Below are positions 36,645 to 45,806 of a stretch of 64,000 nucleotides of DNA, piece after piece. The position numbers and the translations under genes were made by a program. The notes beneath the pieces are model-generated. The model had not been told where the DNA came from. It saw nothing but the letters and a program-made list of their open reading frames with translations, and made no database searches. Numbering within the stretch: position 1 is the first letter of the stretch; each line of letters begins with the position of its first letter. The DNA is from Qipengyuania pelagi (lineage in GTDB: Bacteria > Pseudomonadota > Alphaproteobacteria > Sphingomonadales > Sphingomonadaceae), in NCBI RefSeq assembly GCF_009827295.1, contig NZ_WTYD01000004.1, positions 13,779 through 77,778 of the forward strand, given 5' to 3'.

Positions 36645-39505
36645 AGGCCGTCCTCCTCGGGGTCGCGCACCCCTTCGTCGCTCGCGGTCCGCTCGGCATG
36701 GGCGCGGGCCGCGCGTTTCGCGATATGGCTCAATTGCGCCAGCGCCAGCATGATCGCGCCCAGCACCACGGCGAACACGCCGACATCGAACAGCATGGCG
36801 GTCGCCAGTTCAAATTCGCCGACCAGCGGCAGCGTGAAATAATCGAAGGCGCTGGCGAGGAAACTCGCGCCGAACAGCAGGGCGCCGAGGCCCGTCGCCA
36901 TGGCGACGAGCACACCGAAGGCGATCAGTGTGTGTTCCGAGAACCGGCGCCGCGCGGTCGTCCAGTCATAACCCGAGGCGAGATATTGGAGCATGAAGGC
37001 GATCGCCACGACCAGCGCCGCGATGAAGCCGCCACCAGGAAGGTTGTGGCCGCGCAGGAAGATGAAGATGCCCGCCGTCAGCGTGAGCGGCAGCAGGATG
37101 CGCGTTGCCATCACGAACATCACCGGATGGCTTTCCGGCGAATGGGGCATGTCCTCCTGCCAGGTGCGCAGGCGATCGGCGGCATGGCCGCGCGAGGTGG
37201 TGGAGAGCAGCGCGTAGATCGCGAGGCCCGCGATCCCGAGCACAATGATCTCGCCCAGCGTATCGAAGGCGCGGAAATCCACCAGCGTCACATTGACCAC
37301 ATTGGTGCCGCCACCGCCCGAATAGCTGTTGGCGAGGTGGAATTGCGAGATCGGATCGTTGGGCTCGCGCGTCAGCATGGCCCATGCCGCCGCCCCGATC
37401 GCGGTCCCGCCGAGCGTCGCGATCACCCCGTCGCGCACGCGGCGCTTCGCGCTCGACAGGACGGGCGGCGTCTTGGGCAGGAGGTTGAGCGCGAGCAGCA
37501 GGAGCAGGATCGTCACCACCTCGACCGAAATCTGCGTCAGCGCGAGATCGGGCGCGGAAAAATGGACGAAGGCGAGCGAGATCACGAGGCCGATGACGCT
37601 GATATAGATGAGCGCGCGAAACCGCTGCCGCTGCGCATGGAGTACCGCACAGGTCGCCGCGATCAGCAGCGCCCAGGCGAGGATGGCGACGGGCGATGCC
37701 GGGATCCCTTCGCGCGGGCCGGTGAAGCTGCCCCCCGCGCCCACGGCCTCGATCGCGAAGAGGACGAGCACCGCGACCACCAGCAGCAGCATCCGCTGGA
37801 GCGATGGCGCATGGATCGCCATCGTCACCCGGCGCGCCCCGCGATTGGCCATCAGGAGGGCACGTTCGAACAGCGCCTTAGCATCGAGGTGGCGCACCGC
37901 CTCGTAGCGGCGCAGGATGGGTGCATAGCGCCACAGGATCAGCGCCCCGATCGCCACCGCCACGACGCTCATGCCGAGCGCCGGGTTGATACCATGCCAG
38001 AGGTAGAGCCCGATATAGGGCGCCTCGCCCCCCACCACGGCGGCGCTGACCGAGGCGACGAGCGACCCGGCGATGAGGCCGGGGATCAGGCCCAGCAGGA
38101 CCGCGATCACGACCAGCAGGGCGGCGGGCCACCACATTCCCACGCCCGGATCATGCGCACGGGCATGGGGTTCGGGATCGCGCGGCTTGCCGAAGAACAG
38201 GAACAGGGCGAAGCGCAGCGAATAGGCGACCGAAAGCGTCGCCGCGATCGTCGCGATGATCGGGACCAGCCAGGGGAGGCCAAACAGGCCGACTTCCAGC
38301 GTTTCGCCCAGCATCAGTTCCTTGGAGATGAACCCGCCCAAAGGCGGCAGCCCTGCCATCGCCCCAGCTGCGATCGTCGCCAGCGTGGCGGTGACCGGCA
38401 TCACCTTGGCCAGCCCGCCCAATCGGCGGATGTCGCGCGTGCCGGTCTCGTGGTCGACGATCCCCGCCGACATGAACAGGGCGGCCTTGAAGGCTGCGTG
38501 ATTGAGGATGTGCAGCACGGCGACCGCAGCGGCGGCTTCGAGCGAGAAGCCCAGCAGCATGACCAGCAGGCCGAGCTGGCTGATCGTCGAATAGGCGAGG
38601 ATGCCCTTCAGATCATGCCTGAACAGCGCCACCCACGCGCCGAACGTCATGGTGACGAGGCCCACGCTGGTAACGATCACGGTATAAAGATCGGTGCCCG
38701 ACAGGACCGGCCAGAAGCGCGCGATCAGGAAGACGCCCGCCTTCACCATGGTTGCGGAGTGGAGATAGGCGCTCACCGGCGTGGGCGCGGCCATCGCGTG
38801 GGGCAGCCAGAAATGGAACGGGAACTGCGCCGATTTGGTGAAACAGCCGAGCAGGATCAGAATCAGGATCGCGGGATAGAGCGGCGAGGCGCGCACGACA
38901 TCTCCGCTCGCAAGGATGGTCACAAGGTCGAACGACCCGACCGTCAGTCCCAGCATGACGACGCCCGCAATCAGCAGCAGGCCGCCCCCGCCAGTGATCG
39001 CGAGAGCCATGCGCGCGCCCTGCCGCGCCTCGGCCTTGTGGCGCCAGAAGCCGATCAGGAGGAAGGATGACAGGCTCGTCAATTCCCAGAAGATCAGCAG
39101 AAGCAGGACGTTGCCGGAAATCACGATCCCCAGCATCGCGCCCTGGAACAGCATCAGGCTGGCGAAGAACCGCCCGGTCGCCTCTCCGCTCGCGAGATAG
39201 AAATGGCCGAAGATGACCACCAGCAGACCGATGCCGAGGATCAGCCCGGCGAACATCAGCCCCAAGGGATCGACCATCAGCGAGAGGTCGAGGCCGAGGG
39301 CGGGCACCCAGGCGATCGAAGCGGCCGGTATTTCCCCCGCCAGAACGGCGGGCGCGAGCGTCACGAGCAGAATCAGCCCGATCGCGCTCGCCAATGCGGC
39401 GAGGCCCGAATGCCAGATACGTTCGCGTCCTCCGGCCACTGCGATCGCCAGCGAGGCGACGAACGGGAGCGCAATGAGCAGGAACAATGTCAATGGTATA
39501 CCCAT
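36641..39505 (-). CDS. mrpA: Mrp-type antiporter fused subunits A and B
   Basis: A 954-residue protein. The first about 640 residues are the NuoL-like MrpA part (ELTSLSSFLLIGFW; HFWLPHAMAAPTPVSAYLHSATMVKAG with its antiporter lysine), followed by the MrpA C-terminal DUF4040-type helices and, from about 790, an MrpB domain (RILLPLTLTAGIFIFLRGHN, PGGGFIAALVVAIAFMLQY). A separate mrpB is therefore absent, as in the PhaA/B fusions of alphaproteobacteria. With C-G it exchanges Na+ or K+ for H+ and supports alkaline and salt tolerance. First gene of the operon; the 214 bases ahead hold its promoter, which I could not define. Confidence 0.92.
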   Translation of the reverse strand: MGIPLTLFLLIALPFVASLAIAVAGGRERIWHSGLAALASAIGLILLVTLAPAVLAGEIPAASIAWVPALGLDLSLMVDPLGLMFAGLILGIGLLVVIFGHFYLASGEATGRFFASLMLFQGAMLGIVISGNVLLLLIFWELTSLSSFLLIGFWRHKAEARQGARMALAITGGGGLLLIAGVVMLGLTVGSFDLVTILASGDVVRASPLYPAILILILLGCFTKSAQFPFHFWLPHAMAAPTPVSAYLHSATMVKAGVFLIARFWPVLSGTDLYTVIVTSVGLVTMTFGAWVALFRHDLKGILAYSTISQLGLLVMLLGFSLEAAAAVAVLHILNHAAFKAALFMSAGIVDHETGTRDIRRLGGLAKVMPVTATLATIAAGAMAGLPPLGGFISKELMLGETLEVGLFGLPWLVPIIATIAATLSVAYSLRFALFLFFGKPRDPEPHARAHDPGVGMWWPAALLVVIAVLLGLIPGLIAGSLVASVSAAVVGGEAPYIGLYLWHGINPALGMSVVAVAIGALILWRYAPILRRYEAVRHLDAKALFERALLMANRGARRVTMAIHAPSLQRMLLLVVAVLVLFAIEAVGAGGSFTGPREGIPASPVAILAWALLIAATCAVLHAQRQRFRALIYISVIGLVISLAFVHFSAPDLALTQISVEVVTILLLLLALNLLPKTPPVLSSAKRRVRDGVIATLGGTAIGAAAWAMLTREPNDPISQFHLANSYSGGGGTNVVNVTLVDFRAFDTLGEIIVLGIAGLAIYALLSTTSRGHAADRLRTWQEDMPHSPESHPVMFVMATRILLPLTLTAGIFIFLRGHNLPGGGFIAALVVAIAFMLQYLASGYDWTTARRRFSEHTLIAFGVLVAMATGLGALLFGASFLASAFDYFTLPLVGEFELATAMLFDVGVFAVVLGAIMLALAQLSHIAKRAARAHAERTASDEGVRDPEEDGL

Positions 39506-39719
39506 CGGCAGAATCGATCACCCAGTGCTGGCATCGGTCGGTTAATGCGCCGCCGCCACCGCTCGCCTGTCGAAACAAACGCTGCGGAAAGCGCGAAAGC
39601 GCGTGCGTGCAGGTCCCGTTACACACGCAAATCGCCTCGCGGCAAGAACAACCGAACAAAGACCTGTTTGGGACGGCCCATACGCCCCTTTCCCCAGCGT
39701 CCGAAGCCGATCCGTTCCG

Positions 39720-40316
39720 CTATTGGGCGGGTGCGGTGCGCTCGGCCGCGCTCTGGGCTTCCTTTTTCAGCGTGGGCGTAAGTCTCGTCGTCCGGGCGGC
39801 AATCGGCGTGCCGTCGCCCATCTTGCCGTTCGCCTCGATATCCTCGAGCAGCAGCTTCATCTCGGCGATCTCTTTCACCTGTGCCGCGATGATGGAATCG
39901 GCCAGCTTGCGGACGCGCGGATCGCTGATGTTCGCCCGCGCGCTGGTCATGATCGCGATCGAATGGTGCGGGATCATGGCCGACATATAGTCCTCGTCAT
40001 CCACCGTCGCCTGGCTGCGCACCAACCATAGCGCCCCTGCGAACACCACCGCGCCGACCGCCAGGATGATCACATTCTTCTTCGTGTCGCGATACATGCC
40101 CCACATGAAGAGCAACATGACGATCATCATCATCCCGCCCATCACGAACATCATCCAGAAGCGCGTCTCGCTCCAGAAGACGTGATCGAGTTCGAAGGTG
40201 TTCAGATACATCAGGCCGAACATGATCGCGGTCGAGGTGGCGACCATCGCCATGAAGCGCCAATAGGAGCTGCCGCCGCCCGAGTGGTTGCCTGACTGGT
40301 TGGAAGAGTGGTCCAT
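39720..40316 (-). CDS. DUF305 domain membrane protein
   Basis: A 198-residue protein with three transmembrane helices (about 18-40, 50-75 and 80-103), the middle one very Met-rich (FVMGGMMMIVMLLFMWGM), followed by a four-helix DUF305 domain containing MIPHHSIAIMTS and the KEIAEMKLLLEDI helix. DUF305 proteins are common beside copper and heavy-metal resistance genes and probably bind metal via the His and Met residues. The start at 40316 has GGAGG nine bases ahead. Last gene of the leftward copper transcript. Confidence 0.85.
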   Translation of the reverse strand: MDHSSNQSGNHSGGGSSYWRFMAMVATSTAIMFGLMYLNTFELDHVFWSETRFWMMFVMGGMMMIVMLLFMWGMYRDTKKNVIILAVGAVVFAGALWLVRSQATVDDEDYMSAMIPHHSIAIMTSARANISDPRVRKLADSIIAAQVKEIAEMKLLLEDIEANGKMGDGTPIAARTTRLTPTLKKEAQSAAERTAPAQ

Positions 40317-40336
40317 TCCTGCCTCCGTTTTTTCGA

Positions 40337-41107
40337 TTACAACACGATCCAGCCCAGGGCCTTGGCACCCATCCACAGGCCCATGCCGATCATGAACAGG
40401 TTCTCGGTCAGGGAGACGAAGCCGAGCGGCACATTGCTGCTACCGCCGACGCAGGCGCATTTGAGTTCGCGCTTGTCGATATAGACCGCCTTGAAGACGC
40501 TGACCGCGCCGATCGTGCCGATGAAGAGCGAGATCGGGACCGAGACGACGGGAAGCGCATGGGCCACCATCAATACGCCCGCCAGCGCCTCGCCGAAGGG
40601 GTAGATAAAACCATATCGCACCCAGCGGCGCGCCAGGAGGTCGTAATTGAGGAACATGGTCGAGAAGCTGCGCACGTCCTGCAGTTTCTGAATCGCGAGC
40701 AGCGCCATCGACAGGCTGACGAACCATTCCACCGCCTGCACGGTGAAAATCGTGTCGAAGACGTACCAGCTGATCGCGAGACCCAGCAGGAAAGCGACGC
40801 CGAAAATGGCGATCACCGGCTGGTAACTGGTCTCGTCCTCTTTCCTGACGGACTTGCCGAAATGTTCGCGCAGATCATCGTAGCCGCCGATGCGCTCGCC
40901 ATCGATAAAGGTCTGCGGCGTCGTCTTGACGCCGTGCTTTTCCTTGAACGCGTCGGTCTGCTCGCGCGTTTCGAGATGATGGTCCTCGATCTCGAAGCCT
41001 TCGCGCTTCAGCAGGTCGATCGTCTTGAGGCCGTAGGGACAGACGTGTTCGGGCATCACCATCCGATAGACGGTGGCCTTCCTGGCGGACGGGCTGCGAT
41101 CGCTCAC
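40337..41107 (-). CDS. Glutaredoxin-MauE/DoxX-like membrane fusion protein
   Basis: A 256-residue two-domain protein. Residues about 12-85 form a glutaredoxin fold with a single active-site cysteine in HVCPYGLKT and the TTPQTFIDGERIGGYDDL glutathione-site region. From about 98 on there are five helices of the MauE/MMPL-like redox family ending with the cysteines CACVGGSSNVPLGFVSLTEN. Together it probably passes reducing power across the membrane to cysteine-containing copper proteins such as DUF411. GTG start overlapping the DUF411 stop (GTGA). Confidence 0.8.
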   Translation of the reverse strand: MSDRSPSARKATVYRMVMPEHVCPYGLKTIDLLKREGFEIEDHHLETREQTDAFKEKHGVKTTPQTFIDGERIGGYDDLREHFGKSVRKEDETSYQPVIAIFGVAFLLGLAISWYVFDTIFTVQAVEWFVSLSMALLAIQKLQDVRSFSTMFLNYDLLARRWVRYGFIYPFGEALAGVLMVAHALPVVSVPISLFIGTIGAVSVFKAVYIDKRELKCACVGGSSNVPLGFVSLTENLFMIGMGLWMGAKALGWIVL

Positions 41108-41592
41108 GATGCGCTCCCATGGCTTGCCGGGTAGCTCGCCCAGACGGTGCGGCCCTCCGGTCCGAAGGCGATGACCTGATAGGCCTGGCGGTGGTCGCCA
41201 TGCTCCATCCCCGGCGAGCCCATCGGCATACCGGCGACGGCTAGGCCGGTGACCCCGGCGGGGCGGTCCGCCAGCAGGCGTTCGATATCGGCGGCGGGAA
41301 CGTGGCCTTCGATCACATAGCCTTCGACGATCGCGGTGTGGCACGATCGCAAATCGTTCGGCACGCCGTTCTCGGCCTTGACCGCACCCATGTCGGGATG
41401 ATCGACCGAAGTGACCTCGTGCTTGTCGCCCTGTTCCATATGATCGGCCCAGGCGAGGCAGCAGCCGCAATTGGGGTCGCGATACATGGTGAAGCTGGCG
41501 GCCTGCGCGGCGCAGGCGGTAAGCGCCGTGCCGATGACGAGCGCGCCCGCGAGCGAGCGGCGGGCCATGGCGGATCGTAAGCTGTCGATCAT
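41104..41592 (-). CDS. DUF411 metal-binding protein (exported)
   Basis: A 162-residue protein with the DUF411 pattern: YRDPNCGCCLAWADHM (cysteine cluster CGCC), DMGAVKAENGVPNDLRSCHT, and the C-terminal GLAVAGMPMGSPGMEHG. These Cys, Met and His residues suit Cu(I) chelation. The signal sequence ends LTACAAQ, a possible lipobox. The start at 41592 is decided by AAGGAG nine bases upstream. Confidence 0.88.
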   Translation of the reverse strand: MIDSLRSAMARRSLAGALVIGTALTACAAQAASFTMYRDPNCGCCLAWADHMEQGDKHEVTSVDHPDMGAVKAENGVPNDLRSCHTAIVEGYVIEGHVPAADIERLLADRPAGVTGLAVAGMPMGSPGMEHGDHRQAYQVIAFGPEGRTVWASYPASHGSAS

Positions 41593-41603
41593 CGAAGTTC
41601 TCC

Positions 41604-42230
41604 TTAAATTCCAAGTCCGAGGTGGCCGGGCCCCTGCGCCAATTCCGCGCCCCAATAGCCCTGCGCCACCAACGCCGCTGCAATCAGCACGATGACGATT
41701 CGGAACGCCCCGCGATCGGCGCGAAACGCCAGCAGCGCGGCGAGCGGAGCGGCAAGCGCCAGTCCCGTCCCCGTCCAGCGATGCCAGTGCATCGTGGCAC
41801 CCCCGCCGAACCAGATGCCTGTGTGGATCCAGCCGAACAGGGCAGCGATCACCGCGCCCGCGGCGCCTGCGACCGTCATCACATTGGCGGCCTGCGCCAG
41901 CGGGGCCGACGACCGGGCCACGGCCAGCATCTCTACCAGCGCCGCCACGATGAGGAGCGCGATCGGAAAATGCACCGTGGCGGGGTGCAAGCGCGTCAGG
42001 ACCGAACCGCTGGAGGAGGCGTGCTCGCTATCCGCGCGCGGCACCTCCGGCGTCTCGCTGCCTGGCGAGGCCGGTCCGTCGCTGTCCTGCGCGGATGCGG
42101 CAGGTGCCTCCGTCCCGACCGGCGCCTTTGCCGCGCCGTGCTTCTCGCCGCCATGCGCGACAGCGGGCTGCGCGAGGATCGCCAGGATAAGAACCAGCGT
42201 GGCGGCCATCCTATGGAAGAGGCGCGTCAC
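41604..42230 (-). CDS. DUF2231 membrane protein
   Basis: A 208-residue protein with a signal peptide, a periplasmic low-complexity stretch of about 55 residues and four helices carrying DUF2231 (LHPATVHFPIALLIVAALVE and GWIHTGIWFGGGATMHWHRW), whose conserved histidines suggest haem or metal binding. Found frequently with copper resistance genes. Coupled by ATGA to csoR upstream and 11 bases ahead of DUF411. Confidence 0.85.
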   Translation of the reverse strand: MTRLFHRMAATLVLILAILAQPAVAHGGEKHGAAKAPVGTEAPAASAQDSDGPASPGSETPEVPRADSEHASSSGSVLTRLHPATVHFPIALLIVAALVEMLAVARSSAPLAQAANVMTVAGAAGAVIAALFGWIHTGIWFGGGATMHWHRWTGTGLALAAPLAALLAFRADRGAFRIVIVLIAAALVAQGYWGAELAQGPGHLGLGI

Positions 42231-42505
42231 CGCTTCGCCTTTTCGAACAGATCGATCAACTCGCCGAATTTGCGCCGCTGCTCGCTCTCGTCGCCGCTGG
42301 CGATGGCTTCAGCCACGCAGCATCCGGCATGGCGCTTCAGGATTTCGCTTTCCGCCCGGCCCAAAGCGGCCTTCACCGCCTGCAACTGGGTAAGGATGTC
42401 GATGCAATAACGATCGTCCTCGACCATCTGCGCGACCCCGCGCACCTGGCCTTCGATGCGGCGCAGGCGGTTGAGGACCTTCGTGGTTTCGGGCGTGGCA
42501 GCCAT
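42227..42505 (-). CDS. csoR: CsoR/RcnR-family metal-sensing repressor
   Basis: A 92-residue four-helix repressor of the DUF156 family. The Cu(I) ligand set is present: Cys34 in RYCIDILTQ, His59 and Cys63 in KRHAGCCVAEA, equivalent to C36-H61-C65 of CsoR. Copper binding would release it from DNA. GAAAGG precedes the start. It leads the leftward transcript and is divergent from copA across a GC-rich operator. Confidence 0.9.
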   Translation of the reverse strand: MAATPETTKVLNRLRRIEGQVRGVAQMVEDDRYCIDILTQLQAVKAALGRAESEILKRHAGCCVAEAIASGDESEQRRKFGELIDLFEKAKR

Positions 42506-42545
42506 GATCGGCCTTTCGATCGGAAAGCCTTCGCGGCCTTCTTGC

Positions 42546-42566
42546 AATACTGTAGGGGGGTATATA
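42546..42566. promoter_or_regulatory. CsoR/RcnR-type operator between csoR and copA
   Basis: AATAC-TGTAGGGGGG-TATAT matches the TACT-G-tract-AGTA class of operators recognised by this family: a G6 run flanked by inverted AT-rich half-sites. It lies about 40 bases from csoR and 30 from copA, where it can shut down both. Confidence 0.6.
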
Positions 42567-42595
42567 TGTCGCCTCCCCAAGGAGTTGCAAGCCCG

Positions 42596-44443
42596 ATGTC
42601 CGATCTGATCCTTTCCCGCCGCCGCCTGTTGGGTGCAGGCCTGCTTGGAGCAGGTATGCTGGGCACCATGCCCGCCTGGGCACGCGGGGCCTCGATCCAC
42701 CATGGTGGCGCGATCCGGTCCGGGTTCGACGAGGTTTCGGGCGCGAGCATCGATCTGACCGTGGGCGAAGGAATGCATACGGTTCAGGGGTGGCGCGGCC
42801 ATGCCATCGCCGTCAATGGAAGCGTGCCCGGCCCGCTCGTGCGCCTGAAGGAAGGCACGACGGTACGCCTCAACGTCCACAACACGCTCGACGAGGATAC
42901 CTCGATCCACTGGCACGGGCTGCTGCTCCCCTTCCATCTCGACGGAGTGCCGGGCGTCAGCTTTCCGGGCATCGCGCCGGGCCAGAGCTTCACCGCCGAA
43001 TTCCCGGTGCGGCAGGCGGGCACCTATTGGTGGCACTCGCACTCAAACCTGCAGGAACAGGCCGGTCATTACGGGCCGATCGTGATCGATCCCGCCGGAC
43101 CCGATCCGGTGCAGGCGGATCGCGATTACGTGCTGCTGCTGAGCGAGTTCACCCCGCTCCACCCACACACGATCATGGACAAGCTCAAGAAGGGCGAAGG
43201 GTACTTCAACCACCAGCAGAACACCTGGACCGACGATTATCCGCTGTCTGGCGAGGACCGGCGGATGTGGGCGCGCATGCGCATGATGGCGACCGATATT
43301 CTCGACGTGACCGGTTCGACCTACACCTATCTCGCCAACGGACACGGCCCGGAAGAAGGGCTGGAATATCTCTTCAATCCCGGCGAGCGGGTGCGCATCC
43401 GCGTGATCAATGGCAGCGCAATGAGCTTCTTCAACATCCGCATTCCCGGCGCGACGATGTATGTGGTGGCCGCCGACGGGTTGAACGTGCGCCCGGTCCC
43501 GGTGCAGGAATTCCAGATCGGCACGGCCGAGACCTACGATATCGTGGTGGAACCGACCGGCGAGGCGATGACCATCGTCGCCGAAGCGATGGACCGGTCC
43601 GGCATGGCGGTGGCGACTCTGGCTAGCAGGCCGGGCGCCCGCGCGCCGGTGCCCGCACTGCGCGATCCGCCGCTGCTCACCATGGCCGATATGGGAATGA
43701 ACCATGGAGCCCATGGCGGCGGGATGGACCACGGCAGCATGGATCATTCCAGCATGGACCATTCCGCAATGGACCATTCCGCAATGGGCCATGCCATGCC
43801 CGCCCAGACCTCGGCGACCGAGCCGATGGACATGTCCGGCATGGATATGGGCAGCATGAACATGCGCGATACGTCGAAGCTTCCGCCCACCGTCAAGATC
43901 GGCCCCGGAATCGACATGGTGTCGATGAACCCCGTCGATCGCATGGGCGATCCCGGCCTGGGCCTGGACGACGTGCCGCATAAGGTTCTCACCTACAAGG
44001 ATCTCGTGGCGCTCGAACCGAACGACGATCTGCGCCGCCCGTCACGCCAGATGGAAATCCATCTGACCGGCAATATGGAACGCTATATGTGGTCCTTCGA
44101 CGGCAAGAAGTTCACCGCCGTGAGCGACGATCCGATCCGCTTCGCCTATAACGAACGTGTCCGTGTGAAGCTCGTCAACGACACGATGATGGCACATCCG
44201 ATCCACCTGCACGGCCATTTCTTCGAACTGGTCAATGGCGCGCCTGCCGACCGGCAACCTCAGAAGCACACGGTGATCGTGCAGCCCGGCGGCAGCGCCA
44301 CCTTCGACCTCACCGCCGACGAACAGGGCGACTGGGCCTTCCACTGCCACCTGCTCTATCATATGCATTCGGGCATGTTTCAGATCGTGACGGTCGCCAA
44401 GCCGCCATCTGCCCCCGATGTGAAGCGGGTGGGAGAAGACTGA
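42596..44443 (+). CDS. copA: Copper-resistance multicopper oxidase CopA
   Basis: A 615-residue periplasmic multicopper oxidase of the CopA/PcoA type. A Tat signal (LSRRRLLGAGLLGAGMLG) is followed by three cupredoxin domains with the copper motifs HWHG (105-108), HSHSN (147-151), HPIHLHGHFFEL and HCHLLYHMHSGM. A Met/His-rich insert (about 375-440, units such as MDHS and MDMSG) binds Cu(I). The start at 42596 is chosen for the Tat signal; GGAG lies 11 bases upstream, a little far. An earlier in-frame ATG at 42566 lies in the operator. Overlaps copB. Confidence 0.92.
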   Translation: MSDLILSRRRLLGAGLLGAGMLGTMPAWARGASIHHGGAIRSGFDEVSGASIDLTVGEGMHTVQGWRGHAIAVNGSVPGPLVRLKEGTTVRLNVHNTLDEDTSIHWHGLLLPFHLDGVPGVSFPGIAPGQSFTAEFPVRQAGTYWWHSHSNLQEQAGHYGPIVIDPAGPDPVQADRDYVLLLSEFTPLHPHTIMDKLKKGEGYFNHQQNTWTDDYPLSGEDRRMWARMRMMATDILDVTGSTYTYLANGHGPEEGLEYLFNPGERVRIRVINGSAMSFFNIRIPGATMYVVAADGLNVRPVPVQEFQIGTAETYDIVVEPTGEAMTIVAEAMDRSGMAVATLASRPGARAPVPALRDPPLLTMADMGMNHGAHGGGMDHGSMDHSSMDHSAMDHSAMGHAMPAQTSATEPMDMSGMDMGSMNMRDTSKLPPTVKIGPGIDMVSMNPVDRMGDPGLGLDDVPHKVLTYKDLVALEPNDDLRRPSRQMEIHLTGNMERYMWSFDGKKFTAVSDDPIRFAYNERVRVKLVNDTMMAHPIHLHGHFFELVNGAPADRQPQKHTVIVQPGGSATFDLTADEQGDWAFHCHLLYHMHSGMFQIVTVAKPPSAPDVKRVGED

Positions 44444-45600
44444 TGCGCCTGATCGTCGCCATGCTGCTGGCGGGCACCGCCGCCCCGGCCTTCGCGCAGG
44501 ACCATTCGGGCCATGCAATGCCCGCCGCGCCATCACCTGCCCAATCCGAATGCGAGAAGGAAGCTGCACGCCATCGCGCCATGGGCCACCCGGTGTCCGA
44601 GGGAGCGTGTGCGCCCGCGACGCAACCGGGCGAACCCGTCTCCGCCGATCGGCACGACGGCCATTCCGACATGGATCATTCGCAAATGGACCATGGCCAG
44701 ATGGAGGCAATGGACCATTCTGCGATGGATCATCAGGCGATGGACCACGGAGCCATGGATCATGCAGGGATGCAATCGTCCGGCCAAGCGCCGATGGACC
44801 ATCAGGCGATGGATCACGGAGCCATGGATCATGGCACCGTGGACATGACCCCCATTCCGCTAGGACCGCCCCCGGCTTCGGCCGGATCGGGACCGCCTAG
44901 CGCCGCCGATGCGATCTGGGGCGCCGAAGCGATGCGCGCCTCGCGCGAGGCCCTGCGCGCCGAGAATGGCGGAATGAAAACCTTCTGGTTCCAGGGCGAC
45001 CGCGCCGAATATCGCGCACGGGAAGGTGGCGATGGCTACCTGTGGGACGTGCAGGGCTATTACGGCGGCGATCTCGACAAGGTCTGGTTCAAGAGCGAGG
45101 GCGAAGGCACATTCGGCGAAAGCCCCGAAGCCGCTGAAATCCAGGGATTGTGGAGTCATGCGATCGGCCCTTGGTGGGACTTGCAGGCTGGTGTCCGGCA
45201 GGACCTGACCGGTCCCGAACGCACCCATGCCGTGATCGGTGTGCAGGGCCTCGCGCCTTATATGTTCGAGGTCGACGCGGCCGCTTTCCTGTCGACCAAG
45301 GGCGATCTGACGGCACGTGTCGAAGCCGAATTGGACCAGCGCATTACCCAGCGCCTGATCCTGCAGCCACGCGCCGAGGTGAACCTGGCAGCGCAGGACA
45401 TCCCCGAACTGGGTGTCGGAGCAGGTCTCGATTCGGTCGAGCTCGGTCTGCGTCTGCGCTACGAATTCGCCCGTGAATTCGCGCCCTATATCGGTGTCGA
45501 ACAGGAGTCGAAGGTGGGCCAGAGCGCCGATTACGCCCGCGCGGCCGGCGAGGATCCGAGCTTGACCAATTACGTCCTCGGGATACGCTTCTGGTTCTGA
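44443..45600 (+). CDS. copB: Copper-resistance outer-membrane protein CopB
   Basis: A 385-residue protein: signal peptide (residues 1-19), a long Met/Asp/His-rich region (about 75-135, repeats of MDHSxMDH type, with a nearly exact internal duplication of about 35 bases at 44726 and 44800), then a CopB beta barrel that starts near FQGDRAEYRAREG and ends in LGIRFWF, a terminal aromatic typical of outer-membrane barrels. It works with CopA to sequester copper. ATG overlaps the copA stop (TGATG). Confidence 0.92.
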   Translation: MRLIVAMLLAGTAAPAFAQDHSGHAMPAAPSPAQSECEKEAARHRAMGHPVSEGACAPATQPGEPVSADRHDGHSDMDHSQMDHGQMEAMDHSAMDHQAMDHGAMDHAGMQSSGQAPMDHQAMDHGAMDHGTVDMTPIPLGPPPASAGSGPPSAADAIWGAEAMRASREALRAENGGMKTFWFQGDRAEYRAREGGDGYLWDVQGYYGGDLDKVWFKSEGEGTFGESPEAAEIQGLWSHAIGPWWDLQAGVRQDLTGPERTHAVIGVQGLAPYMFEVDAAAFLSTKGDLTARVEAELDQRITQRLILQPRAEVNLAAQDIPELGVGAGLDSVELGLRLRYEFAREFAPYIGVEQESKVGQSADYARAAGEDPSLTNYVLGIRFWF

Positions 45601-45806
45601 ACGCGGAGGTCCAGAGCCTTTTAGGTCAGGCCGGTATGTACCCGCCACGATCAGCGGTCATCGGATCGATCAGAATGTGAGGTCGGCAGCCAGCAGATCG
45701 TGGGCGGGAACTGGGCCGACGGCGGCCTGTCCGATTTACGGGCATAACCTGGCAGAGCGGACACTGCCCTTGCAGCGCAGCGCAGCTCTCGTAAGTGGCC
45801 GCTGTA

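Noticed and set aside
34327..39070. Very long open frames on the plus strand (658 and 855 codons) opposite the Mrp genes
   Set aside because: They are antisense to mrpA-mrpG, which have unmistakable family motifs; the shadow products are Arg/His/Asp-rich and without hydrophobic or domain structure.
45601..45806. tRNA or small RNA gene between copB and bioF
   Set aside because: No cloverleaf-compatible pairing or CCA end could be seen; no tRNA was found anywhere in the window by eye.
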